Assembly (NCBI GenBank): GCA_037444075.1
Contig: JBBIND010000028.1
Coordinates: 1-44,254, forward strand
From: JBBIND01 sp037444075
GTDB taxonomy: Bacteria > Acidobacteriota > Terriglobia > Bryobacterales > Bryobacteraceae
Direction of reading: 5' to 3'
Length of the DNA stretch: 44,254 bases
Positions 28,059 to 35,092 of the stretch are shown here, one piece after another. Under the pieces are notes generated by a model that saw only the letters and a program-made list of their open reading frames with translations, ran no database searches and was not told the origin of the DNA. Position 1 is the stretch's first letter. Every line of letters starts with the position of its first letter. Both the position numbers and the translations under genes were made by a program.

Positions 28059-30168
28059 GGGCGGTGTCCGCGGGCCCGCCCGCTTTCTGAGGCAAGAGCA
28101 CGATCTCGGCCCGGCGAAAGGCGAACTTCTGCCCCAGCCTGTCCACCACGTTCACCTGGCACGTATACCGGCCCGGCTCCAGGTTCTCGAGCGGGATGGT
28201 CATCTGAAACACGGCTGACTGCGGGCGTGCGGGAGTCAGGGCAGCCACCAGGGTGGGCCGCGTTTCGAAAGCTTTGACGTTCCCGCGGAAGAAGCTCACT
28301 GTGGCTGCCACCATGGGCGACTGACGCAAGGGCGCCAGAGCAGCGTCATAGGCTTCGAAATAGACGTGCAACTGCTGGTCCTTGCGGAAGACGCGTGTGA
28401 TGCTTGGAATCAGCTTCCTGTCTTCGGTCACCAGCGGGTGCGAACGGTACAGCTTGCGGTTCCGGTCCGCCGCCCCTACCGCCGACGACAGCGGCTCCCT
28501 CTGGTTGGAAAGCACAACTGAACTGAGACGCAGGTAGTTGGACTCTTTCAACAGGTCCGGCACTTCGAAGCCTGCCTGGAACGTCCCCATCTTTCCGGTT
28601 TCATTCTCACGAGCCAGGACCTTGAGCGTGTAGCTGCCCGGTGGGAGCGTAAAGGCTGTGTCGTACTGCAGGTTACGGAGTGCAAGCTGCGTGCTGTCCG
28701 CGCCCGAGATGTTCACGCGCACCGCGTCGCGCACCGTACCTACCAGCCTGCCCCGGTCGTCCCGGACCTGCCCAATGAAATCGAGCACGGTGGATACGCC
28801 GTCCCGGCGGCGCGCCATTTCGATCTCCGAAGCCGGGATCTTGATTGCCACGGGGACGAAATAGCGCTCGCGCCCCAGGCGGAAGTAGTTCACCTCCAGC
28901 GCCATGGCCAGGTCCGTTATGGGGTCGCCCAACGCCAGCGCTTCCTCCAGGTGGCGTTCCCGTTCGGCGGCCGTGTAGCCGCGGAAGTCCTTGGGCGCGA
29001 AGTAGCCGGAGCGGTAGTCCAGACGGGCCGAAGTGTTAGCCGGCAGCCTTACGCGGATGCGGCGGAAACGCCCGTCCAGGGAACCGTTGGTGCTGTAGTA
29101 GCCGAGGATGTAATAGCTGGAGAAATCCGTTTGCGCTTGCACTACCCCGGCGGATAGGTCATTGTTATCCACCAGCGCTTTGCCGCCCGTCTCGGCAGCC
29201 AGCGTGTACAGGGTCTCCTGCTGATTGCTGAACCGCTCCTGTCTTTGCTGTTGAGCGCGGCCCGAGAACATGGCGGAGCCCTTGGCTGACCCGCGTTTTG
29301 AATCACCGCCGGGCGCTTCCGCCACCAGGCCTCGCGCGTCGACCGGATAGAACGCCACGTTGCCCTGCAAGGCGGCGTTCATCGTGGCTCTGAGTTGCGA
29401 TTCATTCTCCATGCCCGTGCGGCCGACGCCGCTCGAGAAATAGACCAGCGCCTTCTTTTCAGGGAGCGCGCCGAGCATCTTGGCGGCTGATTCTAAAGCG
29501 CCCAACCGGCGGTCCGTGTTGAAGATGTTGAACTCCGTTTCGTCCGCTGTGAACGCCGCTCCGGTGTCCTCGCCCGTTTCCTCATCGGTGGCCGCTTCGC
29601 CGGCCAATTCGCTGGTTTCGCCGATGCGCAGGCCGCGCAGGATTTCCAGGAGCAACTCACGGTCGCCCGTGAAATCCTGAAGCACTCTGAGGGACGTGGA
29701 GAATCCCATGAGGGCCACCAGGTCCGAGGGCGCCATGTTGTGCGTGACGAACTTGATGGCCCCCTCCTGTGCCCTGATCTGTTCGTCCGGAGCCATGGAG
29801 CCGAAATCGAAGTAGAGCGCGATGAGCCGGCGGTCCCGGTAGCGCACCTGCCCGGGGGAGGACGGGGTGATCTCACGGCGCCGGACGGAGGGCTCGGCGG
29901 CGCCCGGTTGAGCCGGCGCTGTCAGCGGCTCCACCGGTTCGTCCAACTCCACGGATTGGAACTCAAACACGCTGATCTTCTGGGGCTTGCCGTCCTCGAG
30001 CAGTTCGAAGTCCTCCGGGCGGAGGTTGTTCAGCAATTTGCCCGAGCGGTCCCTGGCCTGAACGTTCACCACCACCAGGTTGGCGGCGGCCTCGAATTTC
30101 ACCGTGCCCTCAGGTTGCTGGCCGGAGGCCACCAGGGCCAGCAGGGGAATCCAGTAGCGTACTTTCAT
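28033..30168 (-). CDS. VWFA-related acidobacterial-type exported protein
   Basis: 711 residues with an N-terminal signal peptide (MKVRYWIPLLALVASG). A Ig-like entry segment follows (VVVNVQARDRSGKLLNNL, then LRPEDFELLEDGKPQ), which is the signature start of the VWFA-related acidobacterial family (TIGR03436). The VWA core begins at LIALYFDFGSM, where the metal-site DxSxS appears as DFGSM. ALVYFSSGVGRTG and FYPVDARGLVAEAPG follow. The C-terminal third is beta-rich (PPGSYTLKVLARE, EPGRYTCQVNVVDRLG). It sits 3 bases after the TonB receptor stop, so the two are probably cotranscribed. The role is unknown; it may bind proteins at the cell surface. Confidence 0.92.
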   Translation of the reverse strand: MKVRYWIPLLALVASGQQPEGTVKFEAAANLVVVNVQARDRSGKLLNNLRPEDFELLEDGKPQKISVFEFQSVELDEPVEPLTAPAQPGAAEPSVRRREITPSSPGQVRYRDRRLIALYFDFGSMAPDEQIRAQEGAIKFVTHNMAPSDLVALMGFSTSLRVLQDFTGDRELLLEILRGLRIGETSELAGEAATDEETGEDTGAAFTADETEFNIFNTDRRLGALESAAKMLGALPEKKALVYFSSGVGRTGMENESQLRATMNAALQGNVAFYPVDARGLVAEAPGGDSKRGSAKGSAMFSGRAQQQRQERFSNQQETLYTLAAETGGKALVDNNDLSAGVVQAQTDFSSYYILGYYSTNGSLDGRFRRIRVRLPANTSARLDYRSGYFAPKDFRGYTAAERERHLEEALALGDPITDLAMALEVNYFRLGRERYFVPVAIKIPASEIEMARRRDGVSTVLDFIGQVRDDRGRLVGTVRDAVRVNISGADSTQLALRNLQYDTAFTLPPGSYTLKVLARENETGKMGTFQAGFEVPDLLKESNYLRLSSVVLSNQREPLSSAVGAADRNRKLYRSHPLVTEDRKLIPSITRVFRKDQQLHVYFEAYDAALAPLRQSPMVAATVSFFRGNVKAFETRPTLVAALTPARPQSAVFQMTIPLENLEPGRYTCQVNVVDRLGQKFAFRRAEIVLLPQKAGGPADTALRYAAPGR

Positions 30169-30171
30169 GGT

Positions 30172-33100
30172 TCAGAAGCGGAAGCGGATTTGGGAAGTCA
30201 GGGAGCGCATCGCGGACGCACCCGTGGCCAGTCCGAAGTTGGACGCGTTTACTGTAGTGGCCAGCCGTGTGAAACTCGGCGTGTTCAGCACATTGTTGGC
30301 GTCCAGGCGAAACTCCAGCCGCCGGCGTTCGCCGCCGACCGCAAACGAACGTCCGAGCGACGCATTCATTGCAAAGCGATTGGGCCCGGGGATGGTATTG
30401 CGTCCGGCGTTGCCCAGCAACGCTGCCGCCGGCACGCTGAAGGCCGCCGGGTTGAAGAAACTCCCGGCCACATGCACGGGCAGGCCCGTGGCATCCGCAC
30501 GCCCGCTGCCCACTAGCCCGGTGCCTCCAGCGTCCGCGCGGTTGCCGAGCACGGTAGCGGTGAACGGCGTGCCGGAACTCGCCGTCAGACCACCGGAAAG
30601 ATTCCAATCCTTGAGGAAACGCCCGACAGGACCGCGCGCGACAATCGGCGTCAGCCCGTCTCCCACCGGAGAATTCACCATGAAGAACACGCTCAGGTTG
30701 TGGCGCTGATCGAAGCTGGAAAGCCCGCGTTCCAGGCGGAGATCCTGGTCGTTCTGGGCAACCACCGTGGCGCCACCGCCGAAGGTGGATACGTTGTCGA
30801 TGGACTTGCCGTAGCTGTAGGACAGGTTGGCGGAGAAACCGCGTTGGAAGCGCCGCATCAGGCGAACCTGGCCGGCGTGGTAGATCGAGTGGCCATCGGA
30901 ACTGTCGAAGATGAAGCCCACCGCGTTGTTGATTTGGCGGCGATCTTCGGAAGTCAGCGGAGAGCCGGGCGCGGCGCGGTTGGGCATCCTCTGAATGTCG
31001 AGCCGGGTTCCTTTGGTGCCGAGGTATCCCACTTCGATGGCGAGGGACCGCACCAGGTCCTGCCGCAGCGACAGGTTCCAACTCTGCGCGTAGCCCACGC
31101 GATAGTATCGGTCCACGGCGAAGCTGTTGGTGATCATCGCCGCAGGCGCGATGGTAAAGCCTCGCTGCAAGGTGAGCGGCAGGGCTGTGCTCGTTGTGAG
31201 GGAAGCGGTTTGGGCGAACGGCGGTTGCTGAGCCATCCTGGAAGCGGCCTGATTGTAAACCGACCCGTTGAAGTACACCCCGTAGCCCGCTTGTACGCGC
31301 AAGGTCCGTTTCTGGAACGGTCTCCACGCCAGCCCCACGCGCGGAGCCAGGTTGTTCCGGTCGCTTTCTATCAATGCGTTGGGGAACAGCCCCGTGTAAG
31401 GTCCGAACACTCCGGGAATCACCACGGTGACGGCGCTGAAGTTGGGCGCCACGTCCAGGTTCGCCATGCGGCCGTATTTCTCGTGCGGCGGAGTGGCGAA
31501 CTCATACCGCACGCCGACGTTCAGGGAGAAGTTGGAGCGCACTCTCCAGTCGTCCTGCAAATGGGCGTTGAAGGCGGTGGAGCGGAAATAGATGTCCGAA
31601 CTTCCGTAACGGATGGAACTGGATTGCGGCCGGCCCAACAAAAGGTCCGCCAAGTCGAACCCAGTGTTGGGCAGCGGCTGGCCCCGTCCGTCCAAAGCGC
31701 TCGTGGCAAGCCCCGAGAAGCTGAACGTGCCTCTCCCGTTCTGGTCCGTGAGGCTGTTGTTTTGCATGCGCCGGTAACCGGCTCCGAAAGATACGTTGTG
31801 GCTGCGCCGCACCAGCAATATATCCCCGGAGAAGCCGGCGGTTTGATCACTACGGCGCGCAGGGCTGGCGGCATTCAACGAGCCGAAGTTCGTGAACGTG
31901 AGGCTGGGCGGCCCGTAGTTGCGCGGGTCGCGGGAAGTGCCCTGGATGCCTAGCTCCGCGGCCACATCCCGCCCATACGCGAAGAAGGGTATGGTCTCGC
32001 TGCGGTTGCGGCTGAAGGAGCCTCTCAGGTTCACGATCGTGCGCGGCGTGAAGTTCCGCGTGAAAGCCAGCTCCGCGCTCTGCCCCCGGCCGGTAGTCTC
32101 GTCCCGGAAACCGAACAGTTGCGCCATCTCCGAGTTTCGCGACTGAAGCTGGTAAGAGCCGCTGAGGCGGTTGCGGTTGGGGAAGCTGTGTATCAGGCGT
32201 GTGCTCAGATTGTGGGCGTCTTGCGGCACCGAGGTGACAATCTGATAGTTCTGGACCGTACCCGGCAGATTCGGCAGCGGGAAGAAATCCAGCAAGCCCA
32301 AGGCAGCCCGGTCAAGGCGGGAGGCCGGAATGCGGTTGCCGGGGAAAGGCAGGCGCCCGGAAGGGTCAAAGATGCTCACCGGACCGCGGGCTGTGGAGGC
32401 GGAGAAATCCCCGAGCCGCTCGGCCAGAGAGGGCATCGTCGCAATAGCGTCATAGGAATTGCGGCTCAGATTGCCGGAGTAGTTAGCGAAGAAGAACGTG
32501 CGCTCGCTGGTGATCAACTTCGGTATGCGCAGTTGCCCGCCTGCCGAAGCGCCGAACCGGGTCTGGGCGTAGGCGGGTTTGGCCACCGTGTTGCCGCTCA
32601 ATGAGTAGGGCCTGGCGTCGAAGGCGGAGTTCCGCAAAGTGGTGAAAAGCATGCCTCGAATGGCGTCTCTGCGCGGCATGGACCGGTTCCCGAACAGGGC
32701 CACACCGCGCTCGTGCATCCACTCGCGCATGGCGCCTTCTCTGCCGCCCGGCCCTCTGCCTCCTTCACCTTTTCCCTCCGGCCGCTGACCGGGCTCACCT
32801 TTGCCTTCCGGTCGTCCGCCGAAAGGTCCTCCGGGACCGCCCATGCCCGGCCCTCCAAAGCCTCCGGAGCCGCGCATGCCTCCGGGTCCGGCCATGCCAC
32901 CGGGACCACCCGGACTGCCGGGTCCTCCCATACCTCGCTGCGGCATGCCGCCGGGAGGGCCAGCGGATTCAGGAGCGCCCCCTCCGGCCTCCTGTCCAAA
33001 TCCCGGGGGCGTCTGGGCACCCGGCCCCAGAGGGCCACCTTCGCCCGTCGGACCGAAAGCCATGCCCCTGGCGGCCATCAGGAAATCCTCCAGGTTCGGC

Positions 33101-33609
33101 AACTGCAGGCCGCGGCTGAGGCTCCCGCTGACCAGGAAGGATTCATTGGCGTCCCTTAGCATTTGTTCCGGGGTTTGGCTAGCCGTAACTCCTAAGCGCT
33201 GCAGTTCGGAAAGGACCTCGTTGCGGGCGGTTTGATCCACCTGCACCTGTTGGAACGCGCCGCGGGCGGCGGCAATGGCCGGCGTTTCCGTGGGGCTAGC
33301 AACTACTTCGAGCGTCAGGTCCAATCGGGCCGCGGCTTCGCTTACGGCGACCTCCCGCGACAGGCGCGTGAAACCGAACATCTCCACGGCGAGAGTCCAT
33401 TGTCCCGGGGCAAGGTTGGAGAAGCGGTAGTGGCCGGATTCGCTTGTGGAGGTGACCTCCCTGCGGTCGCCCGAAACAGCGGTGATGGTGGCGCCAGGCA
33501 CAGCCAAGCCGCGGGCCGTCACGCTGCCGCTCAAGTCCGCCGCCGCCAGGCTGGTCCCGCTGACCAGGATGGCCGGAAGTACTGAGAGAAGACTTTTGAA
33601 AGAGAGCAT
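30172..33609 (-). CDS. TonB-dependent receptor of the acidobacterial CarboxypepD_reg type
   Basis: 1145 residues. A signal peptide (SLLSVLPAILVSGTSLAAA) precedes a CarboxypepD_reg domain (LSGSVTARGLAVPGATI, HYRFSNLAPGQWTLAV). A linker with SFLVSGSLSRGLQLP leads to a ~105-residue Gly/Pro-rich insert (about residues 185-290). The plug-like segment and a long beta-barrel follow (FFFANYSGNLSRNSYD, NFSLNVGVRYEFATPP, LRVQAGYGVYFNGSV), ending in an outer-membrane signal QIRFRF. Substrate is unknown; such proteins often import glycans or metal complexes. No ribosome-binding site precedes the ATG, and a TATATA lies only 4 bases upstream. Followed at 3 bases by the VWFA gene. Confidence 0.92.
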   Translation of the reverse strand: MLSFKSLLSVLPAILVSGTSLAAADLSGSVTARGLAVPGATITAVSGDRREVTSTSESGHYRFSNLAPGQWTLAVEMFGFTRLSREVAVSEAAARLDLTLEVVASPTETPAIAAARGAFQQVQVDQTARNEVLSELQRLGVTASQTPEQMLRDANESFLVSGSLSRGLQLPNLEDFLMAARGMAFGPTGEGGPLGPGAQTPPGFGQEAGGGAPESAGPPGGMPQRGMGGPGSPGGPGGMAGPGGMRGSGGFGGPGMGGPGGPFGGRPEGKGEPGQRPEGKGEGGRGPGGREGAMREWMHERGVALFGNRSMPRRDAIRGMLFTTLRNSAFDARPYSLSGNTVAKPAYAQTRFGASAGGQLRIPKLITSERTFFFANYSGNLSRNSYDAIATMPSLAERLGDFSASTARGPVSIFDPSGRLPFPGNRIPASRLDRAALGLLDFFPLPNLPGTVQNYQIVTSVPQDAHNLSTRLIHSFPNRNRLSGSYQLQSRNSEMAQLFGFRDETTGRGQSAELAFTRNFTPRTIVNLRGSFSRNRSETIPFFAYGRDVAAELGIQGTSRDPRNYGPPSLTFTNFGSLNAASPARRSDQTAGFSGDILLVRRSHNVSFGAGYRRMQNNSLTDQNGRGTFSFSGLATSALDGRGQPLPNTGFDLADLLLGRPQSSSIRYGSSDIYFRSTAFNAHLQDDWRVRSNFSLNVGVRYEFATPPHEKYGRMANLDVAPNFSAVTVVIPGVFGPYTGLFPNALIESDRNNLAPRVGLAWRPFQKRTLRVQAGYGVYFNGSVYNQAASRMAQQPPFAQTASLTTSTALPLTLQRGFTIAPAAMITNSFAVDRYYRVGYAQSWNLSLRQDLVRSLAIEVGYLGTKGTRLDIQRMPNRAAPGSPLTSEDRRQINNAVGFIFDSSDGHSIYHAGQVRLMRRFQRGFSANLSYSYGKSIDNVSTFGGGATVVAQNDQDLRLERGLSSFDQRHNLSVFFMVNSPVGDGLTPIVARGPVGRFLKDWNLSGGLTASSGTPFTATVLGNRADAGGTGLVGSGRADATGLPVHVAGSFFNPAAFSVPAAALLGNAGRNTIPGPNRFAMNASLGRSFAVGGERRRLEFRLDANNVLNTPSFTRLATTVNASNFGLATGASAMRSLTSQIRFRF
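32740..33060 (-). repeat. Gly/Pro-rich low-complexity coding segment in the TonB receptor
   Basis: This DNA encodes a run of GGPG, GGMAGPGG and GFGGPGMGG type units, ending in two copies of RPEGKGE. Codons are dominated by GGN and CCN, giving a strong purine/pyrimidine skew between strands. It lies between the CarboxypepD_reg-linked segment and the plug/barrel and is likely disordered or collagen-like. Repeat number may vary between strains because of slippage. Confidence 0.8.
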
Positions 33610-33653
33610 CTGATATATAGATGACGATGCATCGGCGATCCGGGTTAGCCTTC

Positions 33654-33780
33654 CGCAAACTTCCTGTGCGGGGATGTGCTACGGAGGTGAAGACACCCGC
33701 AAGGGTTTGTAGTTGAACACCTTGCGCGAACGCATCCGGCCTGAGAGTTCGGCTGCCGCGGGCCCACCACTCCAGGGAGA
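33654..33780 (+). ncRNA. Structured intergenic segment, possible 6S-like small RNA
   Basis: Between the divergent receptor and dprA genes, CTTCCTG (33660-33666) can pair with CAGGGAG (33773-33779), enclosing about 105 bases. Inside, GGTG (33685-33688) matches CACC (33765-33768), and ACCC/GGGT closes a GCAA tetraloop (33695-33706). The 3' part (CTGCCGCGGGCCCACC) recalls the 3' strand of 6S RNA. This resemblance is from memory and the total length is shorter than usual 6S (about 180). No coding frame here is convincing. A low-confidence proposal. Confidence 0.22.
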
Positions 33781-33790
33781 ACCATAACGC

Positions 33791-33808
33791 CAGCGCACGC
33801 CTGCGCTG
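33791..33808 (+). promoter_or_regulatory. Hairpin just upstream of dprA
   Basis: CAGCGCA (33791-33797) and TGCGCTG (33802-33808) form a perfect 7-bp stem with a 4-base loop, ending 23 bases before the chosen dprA ATG and followed by AGAGAGGTG. It could be the terminator of an upstream small RNA or a leader structure controlling dprA; no T-tract follows. Confidence 0.4.
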
Positions 33809-33831
33809 TAAGAGAGGTGTTTCGAGTCAAC

Positions 33832-35010
33832 ATGCCCGCTCCGGCGCTCACTCGGGAAGAAGAACTGTATTGGCTAGCGCTGAAGCTGGTTCCCGGCTTG
33901 GGCGCCAGAAAAGCCGGGACCCTGCTTGAGCGGTATGGCACGCCGCAGGCCATTTTCCGGGCGTCCCGCTCTGAGCTTGAAGGCGCCGGATTGAAGGGTG
34001 GGGTGGCGCAGAGCCTGGCAAGCGGGTGCTCCTTCGACGACGCCGTTCTCCAGCACGAGAAAATGCTGGCTACGGGAGCCGAGCTGATTTCGCTGGGGGA
34101 CGCTCGTTACCCGGAACTGCTCCGTCAGATCTATGATCCTCCGATAGCGTTGTTTGCCCGCGGGCGCGTGGAGTTGCTGGGCGCCTTGATGCTGGGTGTC
34201 GTCGGCACCCGCCGCCCGACTCAGTACGGGCTGGCGGTGACTGAACGGCTGGCGGGTGACCTGGCTCGAGCCGGCTTGACCATTTCGAGCGGCATGGCGC
34301 GCGGCATCGATACCGCTGCCCATCGGGGAGCACTGGCGGCTCAGGGCGGGACTGTCGCGGTTTTCGGTTGCGGAGTGGATTTGGTCTACCCGGCTGAGAA
34401 CCGCCGTCTGGCATCCGAGCTGGCTGAAAATGGCCTGATCCTGTCGGAATTTCCCATGGGCACGCCTGCCCATCCCCAGAATTTTCCCGTCCGCAACCGG
34501 ATTATCAGCGGCATGAGCGTCGGGGTGTTGATCGTCGAAGGCGCCCAGTACAGCGGTTCGGCGATCACAGCGAAGCTCGCGATGGACCAGTCGCGGGAGG
34601 TGTTCGCAGTGCCCGGCAACATCACGTCAAAGTTGAGTTGGGGGCCTAACTTATTGATTAAACAGGGAGCTAAGCTGGTTCAGGAGTGGAACGACGTGAT
34701 CGTGGAACTTCCTCAGGAGGTACGCCTGCGGCTCATTTCCGAAGGGAAGCGCCGGCTGATGGGAGAGGACGGGGCGCCCGCGGCGGAGCAGTCCGCTCCC
34801 GAGCAGTACCTGCTAGAGATGGGACCGCGCGGCGCGCCCGCCCGCGCCGTGCTGGCGTTCCTGCGCCCGGATCAGCCCTTGCATCTGGATGAAATGCTGG
34901 AGAAACTGGAGGATTGTTCCGCGTCGGAGATCATCGCCGCGCTGTTCGAACTGGAGATGCTCGGGCTGGTGCGGCAACTACCCGGAAAAAACTTTGTTAA
35001 AGTGTGGTGA
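33832..35010 (+). CDS. dprA: DNA-processing protein DprA
   Basis: DprA (392 residues) protects incoming single-stranded DNA and loads RecA during natural transformation. A helix-hairpin-helix segment (LVPGLGARKAGTLLERYG) leads into the Rossmann-like core with VVGTRRPTQYG, SGMARGIDTAAHRGAL, VFGCGVDLVYPAEN, SEFPMGTPAHPQNFPVRNR and ITAKLAMDQSREVFAVPG. A C-terminal winged-helix (LHLDEMLEKLEDCSASEI to LVRQLPGKNFVKV) completes it. The ATG at 33832 and a GTG at 33817 are both in frame; the ATG gives the more usual N-terminus. Followed by topA, the common dprA-topA order. Confidence 0.95.
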   Translation: MPAPALTREEELYWLALKLVPGLGARKAGTLLERYGTPQAIFRASRSELEGAGLKGGVAQSLASGCSFDDAVLQHEKMLATGAELISLGDARYPELLRQIYDPPIALFARGRVELLGALMLGVVGTRRPTQYGLAVTERLAGDLARAGLTISSGMARGIDTAAHRGALAAQGGTVAVFGCGVDLVYPAENRRLASELAENGLILSEFPMGTPAHPQNFPVRNRIISGMSVGVLIVEGAQYSGSAITAKLAMDQSREVFAVPGNITSKLSWGPNLLIKQGAKLVQEWNDVIVELPQEVRLRLISEGKRRLMGEDGAPAAEQSAPEQYLLEMGPRGAPARAVLAFLRPDQPLHLDEMLEKLEDCSASEIIAALFELEMLGLVRQLPGKNFVKVW

Positions 35011-35092
35011 GATCCCGTAGCTAGCCGACGCCTGCCTGAAAGGCGCCCTTGAAGGCTGGTTCCGCGGGCAACTACGCCCTGATACACCTAAT

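Noticed and set aside
32740..33060. CRISPR-like or satellite repeat
   Set aside because: The repetition follows Gly/Pro codons in an intact reading frame; there is no regular repeat-spacer structure.
33675..33713. A 12-codon frame (MCYGGEDTRKGL) upstream of dprA
   Set aside because: It has no ribosome-binding site and lies in a region that looks structural rather than coding.
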